From Polystyrenella longa (GTDB taxonomy: Bacteria > Planctomycetota > Planctomycetia > Planctomycetales > Planctomycetaceae): a stretch of DNA of 64,000 nucleotides. Made by a program: the position numbers and the translations under genes. The notes under the pieces were generated by a model. The model did no database searches. It worked only from the letters and a program-made list of their open reading frames with translations, and was not told where the DNA came from. The stretch spans positions 5,231,001 through 5,295,000 of the forward strand of contig NZ_CP036281.1 of assembly GCF_007750395.1 (NCBI RefSeq). Reading direction: 5' to 3'. This document shows, one piece after another, positions 11,120-20,578 of this stretch (position 1 is its first letter; the number at the start of each line of letters is the position of its first letter).

Positions 11120-12460
11120 TTAAACGTGCCGGGCCTCTTCAATCCCCCCTTGCCGATAGCGGGCAGATTGAAACAACCAGCGACCGATTGCCAGAATTCC
11201 CAGGAAGACGATGGCCAGCCCCATGAACGGTGCCGGGAAAAAGATGTTGGCCCGCCATTCCAATACGGAATAGGCAAACATGGTGTAGAAGAGAACGCCG
11301 TCGAGGGTTCCTTCGCGGAACCGCTTCCAGGTCAATGCCCCAATAAAGCCGTACGGAATAAACGGCAACATTCCGAACCAGCCGAAATCGACGTAGGAAT
11401 TCGCAAAAATGGGTAAGGCGGTAAAGTGCCGCACGAAACCATCATTTTCCAGAGCGTTACAACGATCCTCAACTCCGTAAGGAGGCAATGTTCCGAGGAA
11501 ATCCTGAGCCACAAAGAAGTTCTTGAGGATAGGAAAGTTCCAGAACCAGGCGTTCCAGTAATATCCTTTTCCGCTACCAGGCCAATCGAGCGCCCCATCC
11601 ATCATGGCTGCCTGAAGATTGTAGGGGGCAACAAAATAACCGAGTAGTCTGGTAATCATATCATCTAATTGTCCCCCACCCGAAAGAAGCCCTTCGCGCA
11701 CCAGTTCTACAAAGATGAACAAACTGACTGCCGCCATTGCCATGGTTCCGAGAATGGTCACAAATTTAACCAGACTCGCCTTCCCATACTTGATTTGTCC
11801 CATATACCAGACGAGGAACACTCCAAACATCGGGCGCAGAATTACGTTACGACGTCCCAAGACGAAAAGCGGAATGATATAGGTGATGACAATCGCCCAA
11901 AACAGCAAGCTGGCGACCAGCCGACCTGTTGAGGAACCTCTCTCAATGGCCTGAACTCGAAGCCAGAAGAACCAGGGAATGATGATTGCAGAAAGCTGCA
12001 TCAGGCTTCCCAAACCATTGGCGTCGACCGCCTCCAGGAGTTCCTCATAGAAAATGGCCGACTCTTCCGGCGTTTGTCCTACGTTTGGGAACTCATAGAT
12101 TACCCCTGATTCAAATGTAAACAATAGAAACCGGAGGTTCGCGATCAGCAGTAAGACTCCTACCGCCATATCGATCAATGTCACTGGGGAATCGCTGTTC
12201 CATTCTTTCCGAATTTCATGGCGCACTGGGGGAGAGAGCCACTGAAACATGTACCAGCCGACTAATAGCGAGAGCAGACAGGTAACCGTAAAGAACAACG
12301 AACTCCAGTTCATAAAACCGAAATAGGGATCGTCGATATACTTTTGATAAGTAAATGGCGGAAAAAAGAAACTGAAGAGAAATATTAATATTGAAAAGCT
12401 AGCCCACATGACGGGGCTGATGAACACATAGAGCCAACTATTCTCCGTACGAGTTTGCAT
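11120..12460 (-). CDS. Polytopic membrane protein, O-antigen polymerase (Wzy)-like, copy 1
   Basis: The ATG at 12460 gives 446 residues, exactly the length of the paralogue at 13035-14375, and both begin MQTR(S/T)E followed by an aromatic segment. A longer frame from GTG at 12535 exists but its 25 extra residues have no counterpart in copy 2. About ten or eleven hydrophobic segments are visible, with a large loop between the later ones holding APYNLQAAMMDGALDWPGSGKGYYWN and the conserved FANSYVDFGWFGMLPF. The overall pattern (many TM helices, one long periplasmic loop) resembles oligosaccharide-repeat polymerases, but no definite family motif was recognised, so the function is an inference. 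The gene is convergent with the DinB-like gene (50-base gap). Confidence 0.7.
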   Translation of the reverse strand: MQTRTENSWLYVFISPVMWASFSILIFLFSFFFPPFTYQKYIDDPYFGFMNWSSLFFTVTCLLSLLVGWYMFQWLSPPVRHEIRKEWNSDSPVTLIDMAVGVLLLIANLRFLLFTFESGVIYEFPNVGQTPEESAIFYEELLEAVDANGLGSLMQLSAIIIPWFFWLRVQAIERGSSTGRLVASLLFWAIVITYIIPLFVLGRRNVILRPMFGVFLVWYMGQIKYGKASLVKFVTILGTMAMAAVSLFIFVELVREGLLSGGGQLDDMITRLLGYFVAPYNLQAAMMDGALDWPGSGKGYYWNAWFWNFPILKNFFVAQDFLGTLPPYGVEDRCNALENDGFVRHFTALPIFANSYVDFGWFGMLPFIPYGFIGALTWKRFREGTLDGVLFYTMFAYSVLEWRANIFFPAPFMGLAIVFLGILAIGRWLFQSARYRQGGIEEARHV

Positions 12461-13034
12461 GTGAGCTTCGTAAACCTTATCGAATTTGGCAGACGATTCG
12501 GACCCTCTCCTGGCGAGTTCAGATTCCGATCGCACCGGCGGAGGAGAGGAGATGGTCCTTCATCTTGGAATACGTAAATAATGCCGCAGATGAACACCTG
12601 GGGACATCGGGATTTTGGATCAACACTTGAATTGATCAAGGAACTCTGTGTCGTTGCAGAACAGAAGCGTTCAATAGCAGCGCGGCAATGAATTCTCTGT
12701 TTTAAGGTTCTTTTTTGTAGGTCATAACTGTTCCCTGTAAACGACAGGCAGACACGCCCATTAAACTCCCTGTTTCGGAAACAGTCGAAAGCGACATTTC
12801 CCCTTTGGCACGAGGCTTTTGATGCGTGTTCTCAAGCACGTTGGGGTAAGAAGCTCATTCGATCATCAGTTTATCAAGTCAATCTGGGTGATACCACAGT
12901 TCCGCCATCGAATCGCCTATTTTAGCACATGTGTCCATGCGACCACACATTTTCAGAATATCGCAGGAAACACGCATGGCCGGGAAGTGGGACACAGCAA
13001 ATGGCATCCGTCGAACTCCTTTCGAGGTGAGTAG
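12461..13034. other. Gap between the two paralogous membrane proteins
   Basis: These 574 bases separate two genes on the minus strand. Short ORFs are present on both strands but none has supporting features. No terminator, tRNA or repeat was seen. The promoter of the downstream copy (11120-12460) should lie here. Confidence 0.4.
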
Positions 13035-14375
13035 CTACCGAGTGTAGGGCTGGTAGAGTAGCTCGTAATGGTAGCGAGACGTATTTAATGACCAGCGACC
13101 AATACCGAGAATCGCCAGGAAAACGAGGGCGATCCCCATATAGGGAGCGGGAAACATGATATTGCCCCGCCATTCCAGAACCGAGTAAGCGAACATGGTG
13201 TAAAGCAGAATACCGTCGACGGTTCCTTCGCGAAATCTCTTCCAGGTCAGGGCACCGAGAAATCCATACAGCAAAAACGGTAATGTACCCAACCAACCAA
13301 AGTCGACGAAAGAATTCGCAAAAATCGGCAGAGACGTGAAATGTCTTTTAAAGCCATTCGCCGCCAATACATCACAGCGGGCCTGCACGCCAAAGGGAGG
13401 AATTGCTCCCAGAATGTCTTCTGCGACGAAAACATGTTGCAGCAACGGGAATTTCCAGATCCAGGAAGTCCAATAGTATCCTTTTCCAGCACCGGGGAAC
13501 TCCAATGCGCCGTCAATCATTGCTCCCTGCAAGTTGTAAGGAGCAACCAGATAGCCGATTATTCTCGTCGCCATTTCGTTCATACCTCTTTCTCCGGAGA
13601 GAAACCCAAAACGAATCAGTTCGACGATAAAGAACAGACTGAACGCACTGGCTCCCAGGACGATGAGGGAAAAGGCAAATTTGTAAGGGTTCACTTTTCC
13701 GTATTTCACCTGTCCTAGAAACCAAACAAGGAACACTCCAAACAGGGGGAGCAGAATCACGTTACGCCGCCCGAGGATAAGCAGTGGAAACAGATACGAA
13801 ACAAGGACAGTCCAGAACAAACCACTCGCAATGAGTTTGCCTTTTCCGGATCCGTTTTGAATCGATTGGACTCGTAACCAATAGAACCAGGGAATCACAA
13901 TTGCCGAGATCTGCATCAGACTCCCCAGACCGTTAGCGTCGAGGGTATTCATGAGCTCTTCGTAAAAGGCGGCTGTCTCCGCCTGACTCTTTCCGATGTT
14001 CTGAAGCTGCGAGAGGGCTCCGGAACGGAAAAGCATCGCTAGAAATCCGATGTTGGCAGCGAGGAGAATCAGCCCGACTGCCAAGTCCGCCATCGTAACG
14101 GGCGAACGATTGGAAGGTGTCAGGGTTTTTCGATAGTAAACTGGGGACGATATCTTTTGAAAGAACCACCAACCGGCGAGCATCGCCAGCAGACACAACC
14201 CAGTGAACTGAGCTGAATTCCAGTTGTAGTAACCGAAACAGGGATCTTCGATGTATTGATTGTACGTAATTGGCGGAAAGAAGAAGCTGACGAGAAATAT
14301 CACGATCGAGAAGGAGGCCCAGACGAAGGGGCTTACTAACCAGTAAATCCAAGTTTGCTCTGAGCGAGTTTGCAT
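13035..14375 (-). CDS. Polytopic membrane protein, O-antigen polymerase (Wzy)-like, copy 2
   Basis: This 446-residue paralogue of the product of 11120-12460 shares blocks along the whole length, for example FSIxIFLxSFFFPPxTY, DANGLGSLMQ, LGRRNVIL, GYxVAPYNLQ, GKGYYW, GALTWKRFREGT and MFAYSVLEWR. The hydrophobic profile is the same. The strict conservation of GRRNVI and of the APYNLQ/DGAL/GKGYYW loop between copies suggests these are functional sites. The ATG start has only a weak ribosome binding site. Roles such as lipid-linked glycan polymerisation or export fit the topology, but no direct evidence separates them from a generic membrane protein. A tail-anchored Ser/Thr kinase lies upstream on the same strand. 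Confidence 0.7.
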   Translation of the reverse strand: MQTRSEQTWIYWLVSPFVWASFSIVIFLVSFFFPPITYNQYIEDPCFGYYNWNSAQFTGLCLLAMLAGWWFFQKISSPVYYRKTLTPSNRSPVTMADLAVGLILLAANIGFLAMLFRSGALSQLQNIGKSQAETAAFYEELMNTLDANGLGSLMQISAIVIPWFYWLRVQSIQNGSGKGKLIASGLFWTVLVSYLFPLLILGRRNVILLPLFGVFLVWFLGQVKYGKVNPYKFAFSLIVLGASAFSLFFIVELIRFGFLSGERGMNEMATRIIGYLVAPYNLQGAMIDGALEFPGAGKGYYWTSWIWKFPLLQHVFVAEDILGAIPPFGVQARCDVLAANGFKRHFTSLPIFANSFVDFGWLGTLPFLLYGFLGALTWKRFREGTVDGILLYTMFAYSVLEWRGNIMFPAPYMGIALVFLAILGIGRWSLNTSRYHYELLYQPYTR

Positions 14376-14660
14376 ATTGACTTGGGTGTCTTAAGATGAA
14401 AACGAATCGAGATGTCTGTCGGAACTAATTACGACTGAACCTAAGACGAGGCTGCGTCTTTAAAGTGGGGAAGGGCTCTCGTGCTTATTCTACGGAGCGA
14501 CCCTATCAAGAGGGTAGACGATTCCTGCGAGAATACAGCTGGATTCTCGGGACTAGCAGTCCACTCGCATATTGCGACTTTCATGCGCAATATCTCGTTA
14601 CCGACTATTTAAATTCGGGCTGTTTGAATCCGGAGAAGGGTGGGGACACCGCAGAGAAGT
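14376..14660. other. Gap with a hairpin between kinase and membrane protein genes
   Basis: ATATTGCG (14569-14576) pairs with CGCAATAT (14586-14593), giving an 8-base stem. It lies downstream of the kinase gene on the minus strand and has no T-run. It may protect the 3' end of the kinase mRNA. No gene was seen. Confidence 0.35.
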
Positions 14661-15680
14661 TCAGTCGCCCAGCATGACTATCAACAGAATGATGGTGATC
14701 ACCACTACTGACAACACGGTAAGCTTCACCCAGGAGATATCTTCTGAAGTGATTTCGTGATTTGTCGATATGAGCAAATTCTTGAGAATGGGTTGGTTCA
14801 CTTTGGATAATGATTCGGATGCAGCGTGCTGAGTTTCGATTCTCTTCAGTTCATTTTCATCCCATTCGACCAGCGCCTCGGCCAACGCCCCTTGTGCACT
14901 TCGAGCGTTGAAAGGACGGTTGTGCGGATCCTTCTCTAACATCTGCAGGACGACGGCTTCCAGCTTTTCCGGACAACTGGGGGAATGCTGCCGTATCGGG
15001 AAGGGGGGAACATTCAGATGCTGGTCGAAAATCTGTGCCGAGTTCTCACCGCGGAATGGAGGTTGTCCCGTCAACATTTCATATAAAACACAACCAAGCG
15101 AATACAAATCGGTTTGTCCGGAAATGCTCCGTTCGGCCCTGATCTGTTCCGGTGCCATGTAATAATAGGTCCCGACGGTCAGTCCCATTTCGGTGATGCT
15201 TACCGAGGCCGTGTCCAACGCCGTTCCGAAGTCTCCCAGTTTAACCCGGCCATCATTAGAGAGAAACAGGTTGGCCGGTTTGAGATCGCGATGGATGATG
15301 CCATTGTTATGAGCATGCTGTAAGGCAGAACAGACCTGCCAGCCGACCTCGACTGTCTCCTGCCACCGGACGCGGCCCTTCCTGTTGAGAACTTCCCGCA
15401 GTGAAGCGCCTTCCACTAATTCCATCACGTAATAAAGTTGGTCTTCCCATTTTCCACTGCCAAAGTAGCGGACCACGTTGGGGTGATTCAGCTTTTCGAG
15501 AATCTCAATTTCCCGCTCAAACCGGCGACAGATCAGTTCATTTTCGGAGACGGCAGGCAGAAGCAGTTTGATCGCAACCGGCTGGGTCTCCCCCTCTTTT
15601 ACTGCCTTGAAGATCGTCCCTACCGTACCGATGCCGATCGTATCCAGAATTTCGTAATCATCGATCCATTTGAGGCTCAT
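14661..15680 (-). CDS. Tail-anchored Ser/Thr protein kinase
   Basis: This 339-residue protein is a Hanks-type kinase (about 9-275) with a single C-terminal membrane helix (about 317-336, ending LLIVMLGD) and almost nothing beyond it. Catalytic motifs are complete: GIGTVG loop, AIKLLL, HRDLKPANLF near 128, DFGTAL near 149 and GTYYYMAPEQ. The lack of an extracytoplasmic sensor means activation must come from a partner or from the cytoplasmic side. Kinase architecture differs from the kinase at 7172, so they are not simple duplicates. The ATG at 15680 is the obvious start. It precedes the two Wzy-like genes on the same strand, 285 bases away; co-regulation is possible but not shown. Confidence 0.92.
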   Translation of the reverse strand: MSLKWIDDYEILDTIGIGTVGTIFKAVKEGETQPVAIKLLLPAVSENELICRRFEREIEILEKLNHPNVVRYFGSGKWEDQLYYVMELVEGASLREVLNRKGRVRWQETVEVGWQVCSALQHAHNNGIIHRDLKPANLFLSNDGRVKLGDFGTALDTASVSITEMGLTVGTYYYMAPEQIRAERSISGQTDLYSLGCVLYEMLTGQPPFRGENSAQIFDQHLNVPPFPIRQHSPSCPEKLEAVVLQMLEKDPHNRPFNARSAQGALAEALVEWDENELKRIETQHAASESLSKVNQPILKNLLISTNHEITSEDISWVKLTVLSVVVITIILLIVMLGD

Positions 15681-15866
15681 TGCGGGCTCTGATCCTTACC
15701 ATTACTGCGGATTCATTCGGTACCACATCAATCCTGCAGTCAGGTCAATGCGCTCAAATAAGATTCTGTTCCGAATGACAATTCAAATAGGGGCGGGGGG
15801 GAGTAATTATTCTATGTTGAGCGACTTAGAATAAAATGTGGTAAATCAGAGTTGTATGGGGAACTG

Positions 15867-16586
15867 TCAGTCGTCTTCGCCGAACAGAACTTTCAATAAG
15901 TTCACTTCAGTCAGATCGTTTATCAGTACATCCGGTTCGGCCGGAGCCAGTTCTTCCGTTGAGTAAATTCCGGTCGCGACGGCAACTGCCCGTGCCGAAA
16001 TGGCATGAGCACATTGTACATCGGCAGGCGTGTCGCCAATGATCCAGATATTTTCCGATTGTACGTCTCCACCGAACCGTTGTCGAATATCGACAAGTGC
16101 TTCGCGGGCGACGTCATCTCGATTGATATGGTGGTCGCCATAACTACCAAATGTAAAAAAGTGCTGCAAACGATAATGGTTAATTTTCAGCGATGCCCCA
16201 CGGGCCAGATTTCCTGTCAGCAGACCGAGATGAACATCGGGGTGATCCTGCAGCTCTTCCAACCGGTCGATGACCCCTGGAAGAACTTCACCCGGACAGC
16301 GTTCGAGTTCGATCGGAAGTTGTTCGAGATAGAAATTCTGGAACTCTCGAATTCGTTCAACAGTCGGTTCGATTTCATAATACTGCAGCAAGTCGTACAG
16401 TATGGCCATGTCGGTGCGTCCAGCGGTGTTGATTCCTTCAACCGGTTTGGTCAAATTGTACCTGTCTCGCAGGACCGTCTCGATGGCCCGTTGACCCGCC
16501 CGACCGCTTAACAGTAATGTGCCATCAATATCAAACAGGCAAATCCGCACGAACCTGACCAATCCATTATTAAAATCGGGGGACAT
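15867..16586 (-). CDS. HAD-superfamily hydrolase, phosphoglycolate-phosphatase-like
   Basis: The ATG at 16586 (MSPDFNNG) is preferred to a TTG at 16622, since the conserved first motif follows soon after. The 239-residue protein has HAD motif I CLFDIDGTLL, a C1-type helical cap, motif II LGLLTGN, and motif III/IV IWIIGDTPADVQCA. The first Asp of DIDGT is the nucleophile and the second the acid/base. The fold and cap resemble phosphoglycolate phosphatases and related sugar-phosphate phosphatases, but substrate specificity is not predictable. It is divergent from the oxidoreductase at 16612 with only 25 bases between start codons, so at least one promoter must overlap the neighbouring coding sequence. 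Confidence 0.85.
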   Translation of the reverse strand: MSPDFNNGLVRFVRICLFDIDGTLLLSGRAGQRAIETVLRDRYNLTKPVEGINTAGRTDMAILYDLLQYYEIEPTVERIREFQNFYLEQLPIELERCPGEVLPGVIDRLEELQDHPDVHLGLLTGNLARGASLKINHYRLQHFFTFGSYGDHHINRDDVAREALVDIRQRFGGDVQSENIWIIGDTPADVQCAHAISARAVAVATGIYSTEELAPAEPDVLINDLTEVNLLKVLFGEDD

Positions 16587-16611
16587 CCCGCCCTGGAACA
16601 ATGAGAGCAAG

Positions 16612-17607
16612 ATGACCTTCAAGGTGAATAATCCAGTGCGAATCGGATTGATTGGTTGTGGGCGGATGGGGTTTCATCACGCGGAGCAACTTCTCAAGAG
16701 CCAGAAAGCACAGATCACTCTATTACATGACGTCCAACGGGACAATGCCGAGCGACTACGCGATCAGTTCAACTTGTCGGCACACATTTTGACCGATCTG
16801 GACCCGATTTCAAACAACAGCATTGTTGATGCCTGCATCATCAGTTCACCGACAGGGCTACATTACGAGCAAACTCGATTATGTCTGGAGGCGAGAATTG
16901 CCGTACTTTGTGAAAAGCCGCTGGCACACAATCCTCAACAGATTGAAGAGCTGAACACCATCTCCGCACAAACAGGAATTCCGGTCTCCATCGCCTATCA
17001 ACGCCGGTCGAGCAGCGAATACAGAACGCTGAGGAGAGAAGTCCTCTCTGGGAAATGGGGACCCGTTCGTTCGATTTCCGGGCACATTATTGAGGACTGG
17101 CAGTCCACAATTACAGGTACATGGCGTGATGATGTCCAATCGAACTGGGGAGGATTTGTGGGTGACGCAGGAAGCCATAAAATTGATTGTTTGTTTTATG
17201 CGACGGAACTGCAGCCGCAAGAGGTGTTGGCCTGGACCGACTGCTGTGGAAGTCAAGTCGAAATCACGGCTCAGGTTCTGGCACGCTTTTCCGGCGATGT
17301 CCGTGTCGCGATTGACTTCGTTGGGAATGGTCACTATCTCGGAGAAATCATTGCCATCCACTGCGAGCATGCTGATGTGATCGTGCAGGATGGTCATGTT
17401 TATCTGGCGAAGAATGATGAGAAACAAAAAATAATTAACTTAGAGCCCGAGTCGACGCCGGTGGACGAATTCCTAGCCATGTTGCTGGAAGGTCAGGAGA
17501 ACATCGCTCCGTTGAATTGTGCGATGCCTGTTTATCAAATGACGAATGCGATCCTCGAATCGGCTCGTCAAAGCCGTTCTATCATTCTTGATTGCCAGAA
17601 CACTTGA
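16612..17607 (+). CDS. Gfo/Idh/MocA-family NAD(P)-dependent oxidoreductase
   Basis: The ATG at 16612 (MTFKVNNPVRIGLIGCGRMG) is preferred over the open frame from 16519, because GAGAG lies just upstream and the Rossmann motif then starts near residue 10. The 331-residue protein has the GLIGCGRMGFHHAEQL dinucleotide-binding loop, ISSPTGLHYEQ, and CEKPLAHN, the EKP motif whose Lys takes part in catalysis. The C-terminal half carries GDAGSHKIDCLFY, where GxHxxD supplies the general acid His. Members oxidise or reduce sugars, inositols and similar polyols. It lies 22 bases upstream of rsmE, so the two are probably one operon despite unrelated functions. Confidence 0.9.
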   Translation: MTFKVNNPVRIGLIGCGRMGFHHAEQLLKSQKAQITLLHDVQRDNAERLRDQFNLSAHILTDLDPISNNSIVDACIISSPTGLHYEQTRLCLEARIAVLCEKPLAHNPQQIEELNTISAQTGIPVSIAYQRRSSSEYRTLRREVLSGKWGPVRSISGHIIEDWQSTITGTWRDDVQSNWGGFVGDAGSHKIDCLFYATELQPQEVLAWTDCCGSQVEITAQVLARFSGDVRVAIDFVGNGHYLGEIIAIHCEHADVIVQDGHVYLAKNDEKQKIINLEPESTPVDEFLAMLLEGQENIAPLNCAMPVYQMTNAILESARQSRSIILDCQNT

Positions 17608-17629
17608 TTGAAAGAGGGAAATTGGCCGC

Positions 17630-18340
17630 ATGTCGTCCCGATTTTATACAACGTCGATTGACACTGAAAACGGAACCGCCCGCTTGGAAGAAAGCGAGGC
17701 CCACCACCTGTTGCACGTCATGCGTTTGAAGACCGGCAGTGAAGTCCACCTGTTTGATGGAAATGGGAACGCCTGGCGTGCGTTTCTCACTGGCACGAGT
17801 CGGCGCAGTGCCGAACTTCGACTCGAAGAACAAATCGCGAAAGCCTCCCTGCCGACGCGGGAAATCGTTCTGGCGGTCGCTCCCCCCAAAGGAGATCGTT
17901 TCCGCTGGCTAGTGGAAAAAGCGACCGAGTTGGGGGTGAGTGCGATTCAGCCTCTTAAAACAGAACGATCGGTCGTCGACCCTGGTGCGGGGAAAATCGA
18001 CAAGCTCCGTCAGACGATGATCGCCGCTTGTAAACAATGCGGCCGAAATCAATTGATGACCTTCGCTCAACAGCAAACCTGGGAAGAGTGCATCCAGGAA
18101 TATACAGCCTCTCATCACCTGCTAATTGCGCATCCCCATGGGCACAATTTACGAGAAGCATTTATCGGGGTTGAACCGACCCGTTCTCTGTTAATCGCAA
18201 TTGGTCCTGAGGGCGGGTTCACGGAAGAAGAGGTCTCTCTGGCATTGAACGCCGGAGCCGCGCCGATTTCATTGGGACAGAATATTCTCAGAACGGAAAC
18301 GGCTGCCATCACTTGCGCAGCAATGGCTACTCTGGCGTAG
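17630..18340 (+). CDS. rsmE: 16S rRNA (uracil-1498-N3)-methyltransferase
   Basis: This 236-residue protein matches RsmE, a SPOUT-class enzyme that methylates N3 of U1498 in helix 44 of 16S rRNA with SAM. The N-terminal PUA-like part has LEESEAHHLLHVMRLKTG and VHLFDGNGN. The SPOUT domain has VEKATELGVSAIQPL, RSVV, CKQCGRNQ and the knotted SAM-binding end AIGPEGGFTEEEV, LGQNILRTETAA. Length and motifs are typical. It follows the oxidoreductase by 22 bases and is convergent with the AI-2E-type transporter (44-base gap). Confidence 0.95.
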   Translation: MSSRFYTTSIDTENGTARLEESEAHHLLHVMRLKTGSEVHLFDGNGNAWRAFLTGTSRRSAELRLEEQIAKASLPTREIVLAVAPPKGDRFRWLVEKATELGVSAIQPLKTERSVVDPGAGKIDKLRQTMIAACKQCGRNQLMTFAQQQTWEECIQEYTASHHLLIAHPHGHNLREAFIGVEPTRSLLIAIGPEGGFTEEEVSLALNAGAAPISLGQNILRTETAAITCAAMATLA

Positions 18341-18384
18341 TAGTTACGCCATTTCGCAAGTCGCTTTGTGAAGTTACTGACCTA

Positions 18385-19872
18385 CTACTTGGGAGCTTCA
18401 GATTCCTTGGGAGGTTCTGTTTCCGCCGGCATGGCTTTGCCGTTTGGGACAGGCTCCAGCTGCTGCGTCCCAAATTGTTCTGCGGAGAGAGACTGGAGTT
18501 CGACGTTGAAGATTTTCACCAAGGCATACAGACAGGAGGCCACAGTGGGTCCAATAAAGACACCCCACAACCCCATCACCTGTAGCCCACCCAGCACGCT
18601 GACAAACGCGAGTAGGGGGTGAAGTTTGGCACCATCTTTCAGGATCAAGGTGCGAATGACGTTGTCCATCATCCCGATGACAACTGCCCCGAAAAGAGTC
18701 AGCACGATTGCTGAGAAGTAGTGCCCCTGCACGAACAGGTAAATTGCAAACGGTCCCCAGACTAACCACGTTCCCAGCAAGGGAATCATGGCGAACATGG
18801 TGGCGACTCCGAAGAGTAAAAAGAAATGTCCGGAACCGAACAAATACATAATGCCCGCCGTTGCCAATCCTTGAGAAATGGCTGCCACCAAAGTTGCCAG
18901 AATGATGGCTCGTACGACTGATTCAAATTGTCCCAGTAGTTCATTCTGATAGTAGACGTGAACGGGGATTAAATTCTGTGTCGATGAAATCAACGAAGGC
19001 CCATCGGCGAAGAAATAGTACAGGGCAAGTATGTAAATCAACAAGGCGATCAACATCGAACCCACGGCCGATCCGATGCCGGTGAACATGCCCAGCGCAT
19101 TGCCCAATCCCAGCGCGCTGCCCAACGACTTCTCGCCGACGTTGCGAAGGATCGTAACGAGATCAAATTTCAAATTATCCCGAACCTGATCGACTTCTTC
19201 TTTGACGGCCTTTATTTTCTCCGGATCGGGAGGCGGATCCTCTTCCAAATCTTCCTCGTCGAGATCGACTGCCGGATCTAACAATACAAATTCACTTTCG
19301 TCCGAACCTGCTTCCGGCCCAAGCTGATCTTCTACGGCGATGTCGACCGTCACATCAGTATTGTTGTCTAATAACGGGGGCTGATCTTCTGGTTCGCCTG
19401 TCGAGTCGTCGGAAGGAAGCATTTCAAAACTGTCAAAGTTTTCTTCCGGTTGACCTGCTTTCTGCGGATCGAGTGGGACTTCAGGCTGATTTTCATCAAT
19501 GAGAAACTTGTCGAATCCGAGCTTAACGATCCAACTGTCGAGATTCATTCTTACGCGAGTGTCATCGATTTTCTGCGTAATCACCTCAACATCTAACCCG
19601 GCCATCTGGTAGGCGGCTGCCGAAATTCCAATCACCAGCGGGAGCATCACTCCACTGATAACAATGGCGGTGGCAAGACGCGATGCAGAAGCGGAATTTC
19701 CCTTCGACCATTTCAGGCAACGCTTGTAGAGGGGCTGACAAAGAATCGCCGTGATTGCCGCAAGAAAAAGGGGCATGAGAAACGGGGTGATCACCTTGTA
19801 GAAGGTAATCCCCAGAAAGATGATTAATGTCAGGATGACCCCGAGTGAAACGAGGCGGGGAATCAGAGGCAT
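18385..19872 (-). CDS. AI-2E family (PerM-like) transporter with acidic insertion
   Basis: This 495-residue protein has the AI-2E/PerM layout: hydrophobic segments near the N-terminus (ILTLIIFLGITFYKVI, LFLAAITAILCQPLY), a soluble part, then a block of five or so TM helices with FMxxxVxGL-like features (LVAAISQGLATAGIMYLF, MIPLLGTWLVWGPFAIYL, VIRTLILK, LLAFVSVLGGLQVMGLWGVFIGP). Family members export autoinducer-2 or other small solutes or act as sodium/proton antiporters. Between about 127 and 227 there is an Asp/Glu/Pro-rich insertion, unusual for the family, in the extramembrane region before the TM block. The ATG at 19872 fits. The gene stands alone. The substrate is not assignable. Confidence 0.85.
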   Translation of the reverse strand: MPLIPRLVSLGVILTLIIFLGITFYKVITPFLMPLFLAAITAILCQPLYKRCLKWSKGNSASASRLATAIVISGVMLPLVIGISAAAYQMAGLDVEVITQKIDDTRVRMNLDSWIVKLGFDKFLIDENQPEVPLDPQKAGQPEENFDSFEMLPSDDSTGEPEDQPPLLDNNTDVTVDIAVEDQLGPEAGSDESEFVLLDPAVDLDEEDLEEDPPPDPEKIKAVKEEVDQVRDNLKFDLVTILRNVGEKSLGSALGLGNALGMFTGIGSAVGSMLIALLIYILALYYFFADGPSLISSTQNLIPVHVYYQNELLGQFESVVRAIILATLVAAISQGLATAGIMYLFGSGHFFLLFGVATMFAMIPLLGTWLVWGPFAIYLFVQGHYFSAIVLTLFGAVVIGMMDNVIRTLILKDGAKLHPLLAFVSVLGGLQVMGLWGVFIGPTVASCLYALVKIFNVELQSLSAEQFGTQQLEPVPNGKAMPAETEPPKESEAPK

Positions 19873-20578
19873 GGTGATTACTTTTTTGCGAAGAGATTTT
19901 TGCTTCTGCGTGTTTGTAACATGTTATCAGTCATCGACATAACAATGATATACCAGTGACAAAAACGAACCGATAATCCAAACCGGCAATCTAAAAAAGA
20001 TTTTCAGAAATGTTCGGGATCGAAGTTCTGTACTGAGTGATGTGGAAATCGTATTCCCGGGTAGTGTACAATCTTTATTGCGACAATTCTTCCGTGCAGG
20101 GTACACTTTCATCACCTCACCTTATCCTCTGCAGTCGTATTCCTATTCACTGTATTCTGTTTGTCAGTATTTATATTCGCGGCAATTTGCTTATCAGAGG
20201 AAATCTTGACCAGAATTCACGATACGGTTTCGTGGGTCTCAGTTTTCGTGAATATGCCCTTCTGCTTTCCATGTGAATTCTTATTGAGCTTCGGTCGCCT
20301 TCATTTTAAGCCGCTGTTCATGTCCACGCCGACGTTGGTGGACCTTTCTCACAAGATCGCAGACAAAATACGAGTCTACCTGAGTCATCTCTGACAATGG
20401 CCTCGTATCGATCAGTCAGTACAGAGGAAACCGAGCGTTTCACTTCGAAGGCTTTTCGGGGGAAGCCCCACCGGATATAAAGCAAGTCTCATCACACGCG
20501 ACCGCATCTGCATCGTCCTCGTTGACTAAATTAACGGGGGATTTAACCTCGGGGCGGTTACCTGACAGGGAATGAATC
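19873..20578. other. Divergent intergenic region, AT-rich
   Basis: This 706-base stretch lies between divergent genes (AI-2E-type transporter and ACT protein). It is richer in A+T than its neighbours and only has short ORFs without ribosome binding sites or family resemblance. I looked for a glycine riboswitch because the downstream protein resembles GcvR, and found no match to its core. It may hold an unrecognised RNA or a decayed gene. Confidence 0.4.

Noticed and set aside
20037-20394. Two short plus-strand frames in the gap before the ACT protein
   Set aside because: Low-complexity hydrophobic translation from A+T-rich DNA with no ribosome binding site.
20440-20578. Glycine riboswitch upstream of the GcvR-like gene
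   Set aside because: I looked for the conserved core and found only a short GGCTT/AAGCC stem, without the required motifs.
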